This document shows, piece after piece, positions 42,297 to 50,580 of a stretch of 64,000 nucleotides of DNA; the stretch's first letter is position 1, and every line of letters starts with the position of its first letter. Position numbers and translations under genes: made by a program. The notes under the pieces were generated by a model. It worked only from the letters and a program-made list of their open reading frames with translations. It was not told the DNA's origin and made no database searches. The DNA lies in the NCBI GenBank assembly GCA_044224925.1, contig JBGAJM010000008.1, forward strand, positions 1-64,000, given 5' to 3'. This DNA comes from Kapaibacterium sp044224925 (GTDB lineage Bacteria; Bacteroidota; Ignavibacteria; Kapaibacteriales; Kapaibacteriaceae).

Positions 42297-44309
42297 ATGA
42301 AGTTTCTCCTTCTCGTATGTAGTTGTATCGTGTTGTGTTCGACGCATGCGAGTGCTCAGCAAGATCTCACGACCCGAACGGTCATCTCCGGACTTCGTGT
42401 GCCGTGGGAGATCTTGTGGGGTCCAGACAACAAGATCTGGATGACCGAACGCGTTGGCCTTGTCAGCACGGTCGATCCCGAGACCGGTGCGAAGCAACAG
42501 CTGCTCGACCTGCGCACGGTGGTGTCCGAACAACTCGAAGGTGGTCTGCTTGGAATGGTCTTGCATCCGAACTTCGCAGACAGTCCGCACGTTTTCATCG
42601 CCTACGTGAGTTGGCGCAATGGCGACTTCTATAAGACCGTCCAGCGCTACACGTATCACAACGACACGCTGTCGGATCCCGTCGAGATCTTCCTCTTCGA
42701 ACCTGCTGCCGTCTTCCATCAAGGATGTCGGTTGCTCATCGATAGTAGCCGGCACTTGTTCATCACGCAAGGCGATTCCTTCGATGCATCGACCGTGCAG
42801 AACGATGCATCGTTGCAGGGCAAGGTGTTGCGCTTGAACATCGATGGTTCGATCCCCTCCGACAATCCCATCCCAGGCAACCCGCTCTACACAAAGGGCC
42901 ATCGCAATCCTCAAGGTCTGTGCATGCTTCCGAACGGCGTGCTCGTAGAGTCCGAACATGGCAACAACATTGACGACGAAGTGAACATCCTCGAGGCGGG
43001 GAGGAACTATGGATGGCCCAAGGTGGAAGGGCCATGCGATCTTGATTCCGAGAAGATCTTCTGTGCAGAGAACAATGTGCGCGAGCCGTTGTGGTCATCA
43101 GGTCCGTCCACGTTTGCAACGGCCGGACTCACATGGTACGATCACGATCGATTCCCCGCACTCAAACACTCATTGCTGGAGACGTGTTTGAAGTCGTCCA
43201 AGATCGTTCAGATCGAACTCGACTCCACACTCACGCATGTTGCATCGGTGCACGATTGGTTCCCCTATCGCTTCGGTCGACTTCGCGACGCCTGCGTGAG
43301 TCCCGATGGACGGATCTTCATCTGCACGAGCAATCGTGATGGTGTTGCCAAGGCACCGTTCCCGCGCGAGGACGACGACAAGATCCTCGAGCTCGTGCCC
43401 ATTGCCGATACGGCCGTTCCGATCGTGGCCGTTGTCCCGGACACGACGCGTGCATACTGTTTGGTTGGCGATACGGCCTCGTTCTTCGTGAATGTGACCA
43501 ACGTTGGTTCAGCGCCGCTGCTTATCACCAACGTCTACATGTACGGTGCGCAAGGTCAGTTCTATGCATCGCATATCTTTGGTCCATTCTCCATCGATCC
43601 CGGTCGCACCTATCCAGTGCGCTGCACGTTCGCACCAACCACCGACGGTCCCATCCGCGACGCCATCGTGTTGCACATGATGCGCTCCGGAACCGAGACG
43701 ATCCACGAGTTCCCTGTGGTGGGATCGACCATCGCAGGCGTTTTGAAGGCATCTGCCGATACCATCGATCTCGATGGTGGTGAAATGGAAGAGGACGAAG
43801 CATCGTTCACGATCACCAACGTCGGCACCGTGCCGGTGCACATGAATGGATTCACGATCTCCGGTGCCGGAAGACAGTTCGTGTCGGTATCGTTCGAGGG
43901 CGACAGTACCATTGCCCCGCAAGAGCAACGCACGATTGAAGTGAAGACCACCCCCATCGATGTACCATTGCTCACGGCGGCGGTCACCGTTGCCTCCACC
44001 GGCTACAAACAGCCGCGCGTTGTGGTTCGCATCACGTCGACGACAACAAGCGTGTCCAGTACCGACGTCGCAGAGAAGCCATTGCTGCAACTCGCACCGA
44101 ATCCCGTGCACGAGACGCTCACCATCCACTTCCCATCGGCTCTACCCGGATCATTCGAGATCCGCACGGTCATGGGTTGTGTGGTAGCGTCCGTGGCATT
44201 GTCATCGTCAACATCGTCCGTCGACGTCAGCGCACTCGCATCAGGTATGTACGTGGTACACACCACCATGCATGGCGACCACGTCTCCGTTCCCTTCATC
44301 AAGCAGTAA
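42297..44309 (+). CDS. PQQ-type glucose/sorbosone dehydrogenase with T9SS sorting domain
   Basis: A 670-residue secreted protein. Signal peptide MKFLLLVCSCIVLCSTHASAQ. Residues about 25-365 form a six-bladed propeller of the soluble glucose/sorbosone dehydrogenase family: LEGGLLGMVLHPNF, GHRNPQGLCML, SEHGNNIDDEVNIL and GRNYGWP carry the PQQ and substrate sites. Two ASPM-SPD2-like beta domains follow, then a C-terminal sorting domain (LAPNPVHETLTIHF, MYVVHTTMHGDHVS). It is thus a surface-bound or released quinoprotein. PdxB starts 2 bases after the stop, suggesting one operon. Confidence 0.86.
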   Translation: MKFLLLVCSCIVLCSTHASAQQDLTTRTVISGLRVPWEILWGPDNKIWMTERVGLVSTVDPETGAKQQLLDLRTVVSEQLEGGLLGMVLHPNFADSPHVFIAYVSWRNGDFYKTVQRYTYHNDTLSDPVEIFLFEPAAVFHQGCRLLIDSSRHLFITQGDSFDASTVQNDASLQGKVLRLNIDGSIPSDNPIPGNPLYTKGHRNPQGLCMLPNGVLVESEHGNNIDDEVNILEAGRNYGWPKVEGPCDLDSEKIFCAENNVREPLWSSGPSTFATAGLTWYDHDRFPALKHSLLETCLKSSKIVQIELDSTLTHVASVHDWFPYRFGRLRDACVSPDGRIFICTSNRDGVAKAPFPREDDDKILELVPIADTAVPIVAVVPDTTRAYCLVGDTASFFVNVTNVGSAPLLITNVYMYGAQGQFYASHIFGPFSIDPGRTYPVRCTFAPTTDGPIRDAIVLHMMRSGTETIHEFPVVGSTIAGVLKASADTIDLDGGEMEEDEASFTITNVGTVPVHMNGFTISGAGRQFVSVSFEGDSTIAPQEQRTIEVKTTPIDVPLLTAAVTVASTGYKQPRVVVRITSTTTSVSSTDVAEKPLLQLAPNPVHETLTIHFPSALPGSFEIRTVMGCVVASVALSSSTSSVDVSALASGMYVVHTTMHGDHVSVPFIKQ

Positions 44310-44311
44310 GT

Positions 44312-45337
44312 ATGCTCTATATCGACGAGCAGATCCCGTTGGACGTCCTCGCAGAGTACGACAACGTCCGCACCTTCACCGGCCGAACACTCCGTCGGGA
44401 AGATCTGGTGCGCGACCGCGTGGATGCGCTTATCGTGCGAAGTACCACAACGGTGGATCGTGCGCTGTTGCACGACACGATGGTCCGCTTCGTTGCCAGC
44501 GCAACAGCCGGTACGGATCACATGGATCTTCGCGCCTTGCAAGAGCATGGCGTGTACTACACCAACGCACCCGGATCGAATGCCAATGCAGTGGCCGAGT
44601 ACTGTGTGGCAGTGATGCGCACATGGTCGGACGCACTTCATGGTGCAACGCTCGGCATCGTTGGTCTTGGTCATGTTGGCACGGCTCTGGCCGCACATGC
44701 ACACAGCATGGGCATGACGATCCTTGTGAGCGATCCTCCGAAGCAGAATGCCGGACATGAGTTCCCGCCCTACGTCACGGTTGCATCGCTCGACACCGTG
44801 GTGGCCGACAGTAACGTTCTCTCCTTGCATGTACCGCTCACCTTTGTTGGTCCGCACGCCACACATCACCTACTCAATGCCTCGCTCCTTGCCACCCTCC
44901 CTACCAATGCGCTGCTGATCAATGCATCACGAGGCGATGTGATCGACGAGGCGGCCTTGCACATGCAGGGTGCGGACGAGCGCTTTGCTGTTGCCCTCGA
45001 TGTATGGAAGAACGAACCCGACGTCGATCGGGAGTTGGCGCTGCGCGCCATGATCGCAACGCCGCATATCGCAGGGTATTCGCTGCATGCGAAGCTCGAA
45101 GGTGCGCGTGTGGCCGGAAGAGCATGGTTACGGTGGAAAGAGATCGATGGTGAGGCCTTCGAGCGCGCCATGGCCATGAAAGATGAGGCGTCGACGTATG
45201 CCGACAAGATCCGTCCGGTGGCAGAAGAGAGTGACGCGTTCAAGCGAGCGATCGCACAGGGCAACGTTGCTCACGCCTTTGATGCTTTTCGGAAGAACTA
45301 TGTTCTTCGTCCTGAACATTTACGCACGCCGAGGTAA
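44312..45337 (+). CDS. pdxB: 4-phosphoerythronate dehydrogenase (PdxB-like)
   Basis: A 341-residue D-2-hydroxyacid dehydrogenase family protein matching PdxB, which oxidises 4-phospho-erythronate in the DXP-independent pyridoxal-phosphate route. PdxB-like marks: MLYIDEQIPL at the N-terminus, IVRSTTTVDRALL, SATAGTDHMD, APGSNANAVAEYC, LGIVGLGHVGTAL (NAD site), LLINASRGDVID, LDVWKNEP, TPHIAGYSLHAKLEGAR and the terminal FRKNYVLRPE. The catalytic Arg, Glu and His positions are present. The start at 44312 places the N-terminus as in the family. Confidence 0.85.
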   Translation: MLYIDEQIPLDVLAEYDNVRTFTGRTLRREDLVRDRVDALIVRSTTTVDRALLHDTMVRFVASATAGTDHMDLRALQEHGVYYTNAPGSNANAVAEYCVAVMRTWSDALHGATLGIVGLGHVGTALAAHAHSMGMTILVSDPPKQNAGHEFPPYVTVASLDTVVADSNVLSLHVPLTFVGPHATHHLLNASLLATLPTNALLINASRGDVIDEAALHMQGADERFAVALDVWKNEPDVDRELALRAMIATPHIAGYSLHAKLEGARVAGRAWLRWKEIDGEAFERAMAMKDEASTYADKIRPVAEESDAFKRAIAQGNVAHAFDAFRKNYVLRPEHLRTPR

Positions 45338-45343
45338 CACCGC

Positions 45344-45883
45344 ATGTTTCGTATTGAACAAACACTGTTGAACGACATCGTCGTGCTCGTGCCGGATCGG
45401 TATCGTGACCATCGCGGATACTTCATGGAATCGTATCGGGCCGATCAGTTCATCGCCATGGGGCTGCCCACCGACTTCGTGCAGGACAATCATTCGCGCA
45501 GTGTGCGCAATGTGATCCGAGGACTGCATTTCCAGGTCGACCCGCCCATGGGCAAGTTGTTACGTGTGGTCCGTGGTGCCATTCAGTTGGTCGAGCTCGA
45601 CGTTCGCACAGGCTCTGCCACATATGGCGAGCACGTCACGCTCGATGTCACAGACGAAAATGCCCGGCTGGTATGGATACCGCCGGGCTTTGCGAATGGG
45701 TTCTGTGTTGTGTCGGACGAGGCAGATGTGCATTACAAATGCACGGCCATCTACAACCCGTCTGGTGAGCGTTCGGTGAATCCGCTGGATCCTGCCTTGC
45801 ACATTCGATGGAAGACCGACGCTCCGGTGTTGAGCGACAAAGATCGGCTCGCACCAACGCTTGCGGAGCTTACTTCAGCTTGA
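45344..45883 (+). CDS. rfbC: dTDP-4-dehydrorhamnose 3,5-epimerase
   Basis: A 179-residue cupin enzyme of the dTDP-L-rhamnose pathway, used for surface polysaccharides. Family motifs: DHRGYFMESYRADQF, VQDNHSRS, the catalytic histidine in IRGLHFQ, GKLLRVVRGAIQLVELDVR, GFANGFCVVSDEADVHYKCTA (with the active-site Tyr) and NPLDPALHIRW. It begins 6 bases after the pdxB stop, so the two share a transcript, and overlaps the convergent mutase by 14 bases. No other rhamnose genes lie nearby. Confidence 0.95.
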   Translation: MFRIEQTLLNDIVVLVPDRYRDHRGYFMESYRADQFIAMGLPTDFVQDNHSRSVRNVIRGLHFQVDPPMGKLLRVVRGAIQLVELDVRTGSATYGEHVTLDVTDENARLVWIPPGFANGFCVVSDEADVHYKCTAIYNPSGERSVNPLDPALHIRWKTDAPVLSDKDRLAPTLAELTSA

Positions 45884-47276
45884 TCGCTTCGTCGATGAGT
45901 TCATTCACCTTGCCCATCGATTCTGCTTCTGCGTAGAAGCGAATGAGTGGCTCGGTACCCGACGCGCGGATGAGCAGCCAGCCATTCTCGACGAAGAACT
46001 TGAATCCGTCGCGCGTGTCCACCTTCAGCACATGGTGACGTCCGATCTTGAGCGGCTTCTTGGCGCAGGCGGCGAGGATGGCCTTCTTCTGTGCTTCGGT
46101 CACATACACGTCACGACGACGGTAGCGATGCACGCCGAACTCTTCGTCGAGTTCGTCGCACAGTTGCTTCAGTGACTTCTTGCGCTTGGCCATCATCTCG
46201 AGCAAGAGCAATCCATTGAACACGCCATCGCGTTCGGGAATGTGCAACGATGTCCCAAGACCGCCACTCTCTTCGCCACCGATCAGCACCTTCTCTTCGG
46301 CCATCAGCTTGGCAACGTACTTGAAGCCAACCGGTGTTTCGATCAGCTTGATGCCCTTGCGTTCTGCGTAGTCGTTCACCATGCTCGTGAGTGACACGGT
46401 CTTCACGATCGCGCCGCGTCGCTTCTTGTCCTCGTACAGGTACTTCATCAGCAGCACGAAGATGCGATGCGAGTCGACGAACGTTCCCGTATGATCGACG
46501 GCGCCAATACGGTCGGCATCACCATCGGTGGCCAGACCAACATTGAACTTCTTCTTCTTCACCATGTCCATCAGCGGCTGCAGACATTCGCCGATCGGCT
46601 CTGGATGGTCCACTTCGCCGAACGATGGATTATAGTCGCCATGGATCTCCGTCACCCCCGGAAGGATTCGCTTCATGAAGTTGATCCCAGCACCGTGCAT
46701 CGGATCGTACAGCACCTTGATGCCGCTCTTGATGATCAGGTCGAGATCGATCTTCTTCCGCAGATAGCGAATGAAGGACTCTTGCGCATCGAACGGACGG
46801 ATCGTGCGTGCCGTCACGCAATCGTCGTACGACAGTTCGTTCATCTTCGGCTCTTTGCCCTTCAGGGCTGCGAGTTCCTTTTCGATCTGTGCGATCTGTT
46901 CCGGAATGGCAGGGCCACCGAACGATGCCTTCACCTTGAAACCGCTGTACTGTGCGGGGTTGTGGCTTGCCGTGATCACCACGCCAATGGCCGCGCCCTT
47001 TTGCTTTGTGTGGAACGACACCTGCGGTGTGCTCGACACGGCATCGGAGATGTGAACGATGATGCCGTGCGAGGCCATCACCACGGCCGTTTCGCGCGCG
47101 AACTCCTTTGAGAGGAATCGCGTGTCGTAGCCGATCACCACCGAGGCGTTCTTCACCTTCATCGACTTCACGTAGCGTGCCGTGGCATGTGCCACAAGAC
47201 GCAGGTTCTCGAAGGTGTAATCACGAGCGATAACGCCGCGCCATCCGTCTGTTCCAAATACGATCTTCGTGCTCAT
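45870..47276 (-). CDS. Phosphoglucomutase/phosphomannomutase family protein
   Basis: A 468-residue alpha-D-phosphohexomutase. The four family motifs are visible: the phosphoserine loop TASHNPAQYSG, the magnesium loop ATDGDADRIG, the sugar-specificity loop GGEESGG and the phosphate-binding loop RASGTEPLIR. The protein begins FGTDGWRGVIARDYTF. It interconverts hexose-1- and hexose-6-phosphates; which sugar is used is not certain. It lies 25 bases behind eno on the same strand. Confidence 0.94.
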   Translation of the reverse strand: MSTKIVFGTDGWRGVIARDYTFENLRLVAHATARYVKSMKVKNASVVIGYDTRFLSKEFARETAVVMASHGIIVHISDAVSSTPQVSFHTKQKGAAIGVVITASHNPAQYSGFKVKASFGGPAIPEQIAQIEKELAALKGKEPKMNELSYDDCVTARTIRPFDAQESFIRYLRKKIDLDLIIKSGIKVLYDPMHGAGINFMKRILPGVTEIHGDYNPSFGEVDHPEPIGECLQPLMDMVKKKKFNVGLATDGDADRIGAVDHTGTFVDSHRIFVLLMKYLYEDKKRRGAIVKTVSLTSMVNDYAERKGIKLIETPVGFKYVAKLMAEEKVLIGGEESGGLGTSLHIPERDGVFNGLLLLEMMAKRKKSLKQLCDELDEEFGVHRYRRRDVYVTEAQKKAILAACAKKPLKIGRHHVLKVDTRDGFKFFVENGWLLIRASGTEPLIRFYAEAESMGKVNELIDEAIKLK

Positions 47277-47301
47277 ACGAGTGTGCTATTCAAAGTGGTG
47301 A

Positions 47302-48579
47302 TTACGCGATGGTTTGGTCGCCGGCATACTCTGCATCAACTCCCAGCATCTCTTCGATACGGAGAAGCTGATTGTATTTCGCCACCCTGTCGCTCCGGCA
47401 TGGAGCACCGGTCTTGATCTGGCCTGCGCTCACGGCAACGGCAATATCGGCAATGGTCGAGTCTTCGGTCTCACCGGAACGATGCGAGATGATCGTGCTA
47501 TATCCGTAGCGATGTGCCATGGAGATCGCATCGAGCGTTTCGCTCAGCGTTCCGATCTGATTCACCTTGATCAGGATGGAGTTGCCAACACCTTCCATGA
47601 TGCCGCGCGAGAGGAAGTCAACGTTCGTGACGAACAGATCGTCACCCACCAGCTGTGTGGTCTCGCCGATCGTGTCGGTGAGGGCCTTCCAGCCTTCCCA
47701 ATCGTTCTCGCCCATACCATCTTCGATCGAAGCGATCGGATAGTTCTCGGTAAGTGTCTGGTACCACTTCACCATGTCGTCGGGTGTGCGCGTTTCCTTC
47801 GTGCTCTTGTACATCACGTACTTGCCATCCTGCACCATCTCGCTGGCCGCTACATCCAAGGCGAGCACAATGTCCTCACCCGGTGTGTATCCTGCAGCAA
47901 CGATGGCCTCCATGATCTTGTCGAGTGCTTCTTCGTTCGAGCGCAGTGATGGTGCGAAGCCGCCTTCATCACCGATCGACGTGCTCAGGCCGGCCTTCTT
48001 CAGGACCGACTTCAGCGTGTGGTAGATCTCCGTGCCCATGCGCAGTCCTTCGGAGAACGTGTCGGCTCCAACGGGCATGATCATGAACTCTTGAATGTCG
48101 ACGTTGTTGTCGGCATGCCGTCCACCATTCAGGATGTTCATCATCGGAGTAGGGAGCAGGGTGGCATGGACGCCGCCCAGGTATCGATACAACGAGAGGC
48201 CGTGAAACTCAGCCGCCGCCTTGGCAACGGCCAGGGATGCGCCCAGGATGGCGTTGGCGCCAAGTCGGCTCTTCGTATCCGTGCCATCGAGTTCGCACAG
48301 GATCCGGTCGATCTGTCGTTGATCCGTTGCATCCATTCCGATCAGTGCATCGGCGATCTCGGTATCAACGAACTCAACGGCCTTCGTCACGCCCTTGCCG
48401 CCATACCGCCCTTCATCACCGTCACGAAGCTCAACAGCCTCGTGCTCACCGGTGCTCGCTCCCGAGGGAACGGCTGCACGTCCGAACGACGCGTCTTCGA
48501 GAACAACATCCACTTCGACAGTGGGATTTCCGCGAGAGTCGAGGATCTCGCGAGCGACGATGTCAGAGATGAGAGACAT
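47302..48579 (-). CDS. eno: Enolase (phosphopyruvate hydratase)
   Basis: A 425-residue glycolytic enzyme converting 2-phosphoglycerate to phosphoenolpyruvate. Family motifs: AREILDSRGNPTVEVD, AVPSGASTGEHEA, MMNILNGGRHADNNVD, GDEGGFAPS, IEDGMGENDW, ILIKVNQIGTLSETL (catalytic lysine), ISHRSGETED and TGAPCRSDRVAKYNQLLRIEE. It lies in a probable trxA-phhB-eno-mutase run and is preceded by an unusual 7-base tandem repeat. RNase E partnership cannot be judged. Confidence 0.97.
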   Translation of the reverse strand: MSLISDIVAREILDSRGNPTVEVDVVLEDASFGRAAVPSGASTGEHEAVELRDGDEGRYGGKGVTKAVEFVDTEIADALIGMDATDQRQIDRILCELDGTDTKSRLGANAILGASLAVAKAAAEFHGLSLYRYLGGVHATLLPTPMMNILNGGRHADNNVDIQEFMIMPVGADTFSEGLRMGTEIYHTLKSVLKKAGLSTSIGDEGGFAPSLRSNEEALDKIMEAIVAAGYTPGEDIVLALDVAASEMVQDGKYVMYKSTKETRTPDDMVKWYQTLTENYPIASIEDGMGENDWEGWKALTDTIGETTQLVGDDLFVTNVDFLSRGIMEGVGNSILIKVNQIGTLSETLDAISMAHRYGYSTIISHRSGETEDSTIADIAVAVSAGQIKTGAPCRSDRVAKYNQLLRIEEMLGVDAEYAGDQTIA

Positions 48580-48595
48580 AGGGAAGAGAGTTAGA

Positions 48596-48623
48596 AGTGA
48601 CGAGTGACAAGTGACGAGTGAAC
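48596..48623. repeat. 7-base tandem repeat, four units, before eno
   Basis: AGTGACG, AGTGACA, AGTGACG and AGTGAAC follow each other without a break (28 bases). The block starts 17 bases upstream of the eno ATG and lies in the 52-base gap after phhB, so it would sit in the mRNA leader if the genes share a transcript. It could expand or contract by slippage. Confidence 0.8.
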
Positions 48624-48631
48624 CGTAGAAC

Positions 48632-48934
48632 TTAGATCACCGAGAAGGAGAGCGTGTCGATGTGTTTGGCAAGGCGGATATCAAGGATCGTCAGTCCGCC
48701 TTGATCGTGGGTGGAGAGCGTGATGCGGAGCTTGTTCCAGCCGTACACCAGCAGATCGGGATGGTGGTCCATCTTCTCTGCAATGATGGCGATGGCATTC
48801 ACGGCGCCGATCACAGAAGCAAAATCCGCTGCAGCGATCTCACGAACGATCGTCGATCCTTCGCGGCGCCACAGCGGAATGTCGTTCAGGTGCTCAACCA
48901 ATTCGCCGTCTGCGAGAAGCGTTGGACGAGCCAT
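48632..48934 (-). CDS. phhB: Pterin-4a-carbinolamine dehydratase
   Basis: A 100-residue PCD/DCoH family enzyme that dehydrates 4a-hydroxytetrahydropterin and supports pterin recycling or molybdopterin-related chemistry. Family marks: MDHHPDLLVYGWNKLRITLSTHDQGGLT, with the conserved HHPD motif, Tyr and TH. The reading frame is open upstream but the ATG at 48934 gives the family-length N-terminus (MARPTLLADGEL). It starts 8 bases after trxA. No phenylalanine hydroxylase lies nearby. Confidence 0.9.
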   Translation of the reverse strand: MARPTLLADGELVEHLNDIPLWRREGSTIVREIAAADFASVIGAVNAIAIIAEKMDHHPDLLVYGWNKLRITLSTHDQGGLTILDIRLAKHIDTLSFSVI

Positions 48935-48942
48935 GGTGTTGG

Positions 48943-49266
48943 TCAGTTCAGTTGTGTGTTGAGACGATCGGTGATGTAGTTCTTCGGAACGGCGCCAACG
49001 ATCGTGTCCACTACCTTGCCGCCCTTGAAGATCAAGAGTGCAGGAATGGAACGAATGCCGAATTGCATGGCAACGCGGGGATTGTTGTCGACGTCGACCT
49101 TTGCGATCGTCGCCTTGCCTGCGTATTCGCCGGCGAGTTCTTCGATGATCGGAGCGATGGCGCGGCATGGACCGCACCATGCGGCCCAAAAGTCAACGAG
49201 AACTACGCCGCCTTCTTCGATCTTCGGGGAGAACGACTCGTCTGTCAGATTCATGGGGTGAGCCAT
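48943..49266 (-). CDS. trxA: Thioredoxin
   Basis: A 107-residue thioredoxin that reduces cytosolic disulphides. The active site WCGPC near residues 31-35, DFWAAWCGPC, KVDVDNNPRVAMQFGIRSIPALLIF (cis-proline) and GGKVVDTIVGAVP are the standard pattern. It starts the probable trxA-phhB-eno-mutase operon, 46 bases behind coaE, and has a TAGTTTTG box upstream. Confidence 0.96.
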   Translation of the reverse strand: MAHPMNLTDESFSPKIEEGGVVLVDFWAAWCGPCRAIAPIIEELAGEYAGKATIAKVDVDNNPRVAMQFGIRSIPALLIFKGGKVVDTIVGAVPKNYITDRLNTQLN

Positions 49267-49307
49267 ACGAGATCAACCTTGTGTGATGTGTGGTGTGTTT
49301 GCGTGTA

Positions 49308-49315
49308 CAAAACTA
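49308..49315 (-). promoter_or_regulatory. Candidate -7 promoter box (TAGTTTTG) for trxA
   Basis: A TAnnTTTG match on the minus strand 41 bases upstream of the trxA ATG; it overlaps the last bases of coaE. It would let trxA-eno be expressed independently of coaE. Confidence 0.4.
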
Positions 49316-49936
49316 TGAAACGTCGAGTTCTGGCATGAGAGCAACGATCGAGGCGATGGCTTCGGTTGCGCGTTGCAGTTGTTCGAGGGTGCCGTTGTTC
49401 TCGATCACGAAATCGGCAAGGCCCCGTTTCTCTTCGGGAGACATCTGCTCGCGCATCCGCGCTTCGACGTGTTCGCGTGTGAGTCCGCTTCGTTCCATCA
49501 CCCGCTGGATCCGGATCTCCGGGTCTGCGTCCACCAGGATCACATAATCGAAGCCATCTTCCAGTCCGACCTCGAACAACAGGGCCGATTCGATGGCCAC
49601 CAACTCGGTGCCTTCCGTATCGTGTTGTTCGAGAAGGTCCAGATGGTGCTGGATCACGCGGGGGTGTACAAGACGATTCAAGGTGGCAAGGTCGTGTTTT
49701 TGCTGTTCACCGGGACCGAAGACGCGGGCGGCCAGGACGGCGCGCTCCACGCGACCGTCGCGGATCACGTCGGGCCCGAAGGCCTCCAGCAGCTCTGCCT
49801 GCAGGGTCGGGTCGGTATCCATCAGCAATTTTGCCGTCTCGTCGGACGAATAGACGATCCATCCCAGGGCGCGGAGCATGCCCACAACGGTCGATTTTCC
49901 CGACCCGATTCCGCCCGTTATGCCAATAACCTTCAT
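49313..49936 (-). CDS. coaE: Dephospho-CoA kinase
   Basis: A 207-residue kinase for the last step of coenzyme A synthesis. The P-loop GITGGIGSGKSTV is at residues 5-17, followed by the family's SSDETAKLLM, RLVHPRVIQ and IESALLFEVGLEDGFDYVILVDADPEIRIQRVMER. It is divergent from the tRNA-Glu gene, with about 54 bases between them. Confidence 0.95.
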   Translation of the reverse strand: MKVIGITGGIGSGKSTVVGMLRALGWIVYSSDETAKLLMDTDPTLQAELLEAFGPDVIRDGRVERAVLAARVFGPGEQQKHDLATLNRLVHPRVIQHHLDLLEQHDTEGTELVAIESALLFEVGLEDGFDYVILVDADPEIRIQRVMERSGLTREHVEARMREQMSPEEKRGLADFVIENNGTLEQLQRATEAIASIVALMPELDVS

Positions 49937-49990
49937 GTTGCTTTTGGAGAGATGGACAAAAAGTCCTTAAATTTACGGTCTTCTATCGAC

Positions 49991-50062
49991 GCACCGTTCG
50001 TCTAGGGGTTAGGACACCGCCCTTTCACGGCGGTAACACGGGTTCAATTCCCGTACGGTGTA
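49991..50062 (+). tRNA. tRNA-Glu (UUC anticodon)
   Basis: A complete 72-base cloverleaf. The acceptor stem GCACCGT pairs with ACGGTGT at 50055-50061, leaving a G1:U72 wobble, with discriminator A at 50062. The anticodon stem CCGCC/GGCGG (50017-50021 and 50029-50033) closes a loop CTTTCAC with anticodon TTC at 50024-50026. The T arm is ACGGG-TTCAATT-CCCGT. CCA is not encoded. A TAAATTTA box lies upstream at 49968-49975. Confidence 0.95.
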
Positions 50063-50069
50063 CACAAAC

Positions 50070-50095
50070 AAAGCCTCGTCTTCGGACGGGGCTTT
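50070..50095 (+). terminator. Factor-independent terminator after tRNA-Glu
   Basis: AAAGCCTCGTC (50070-50080) pairs with GACGGGGCTTT (50085-50095), including one G:U pair, around a stable TTCG tetraloop, followed by TGTGTTT. It starts 8 bases past the tRNA, so the tRNA is transcribed as a single unit. Confidence 0.85.
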
Positions 50096-50172
50096 TGTGT
50101 TTCAGGGGGGTCGGGGGCACTATCCGCCTTCGACGTGCGCGAACACGGACCAAAACAGCAGAAGTAGGACCT

Positions 50173-50568
50173 ATGCGGGCGCCGAAGATCATTCTTGCAG
50201 TCTTCATTCACATTGTTGTGCCCGCGCTTGGCGTTGTAGCCTACCTATTGCTACGCCGTAAGATGCGACGTGAGAATGTCCCGTCGCAACCCAATGGACC
50301 CTACTTTATCCTGTTCGGTGTGTACGGTGCTTGGCTTGTGCTTGTATTGGCCTCGATCTTCGGTATGTGGTCCGGGATGGCGTCGATCGGTACCCTCGGC
50401 CTGATCCTGGTGGCACCATTCGCTCTTCTCGGGGTTGGTATGACACTGCACGATCAACGGCTACTCTCTGTGTATCATTGGCGAGCATACGTCGCTTGTG
50501 CTGTGTATGTTCTTTTCGTGATAGCGATGTTCGCGATCATAGGACTTGGAGAATCTCTCCAGGATTAA
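50173..50568 (+). CDS. Hypothetical four-pass membrane protein
   Basis: A 131-residue protein of unrecognised family with four hydrophobic segments at about residues 5-24, 45-65, 70-92 and 104-125, the first followed by a basic loop (RRKMRREN). The ATG at 50173 is used; the frame is open upstream to about 50095 but that part overlaps the tRNA terminator region. The TAA stop is followed in the same frame by the apparent GNAT remnant. Confidence 0.65.
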   Translation: MRAPKIILAVFIHIVVPALGVVAYLLLRRKMRRENVPSQPNGPYFILFGVYGAWLVLVLASIFGMWSGMASIGTLGLILVAPFALLGVGMTLHDQRLLSVYHWRAYVACAVYVLFVIAMFAIIGLGESLQD

Positions 50569-50580
50569 CATCGATCCCTA

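Noticed and set aside
41199..42959. A 586-residue open frame on the minus strand across the Ig-like lipoprotein and sugar dehydrogenase genes
   Set aside because: It spans two well-supported genes in antisense, lacks a domain or signal, and shows His/Arg-rich composition typical of shadow frames.
45870..45883. Frameshift at the convergent rfbC/mutase overlap
   Set aside because: Both proteins end at family-normal lengths with plausible last residues; a 14-base tail overlap is common in this compact region.
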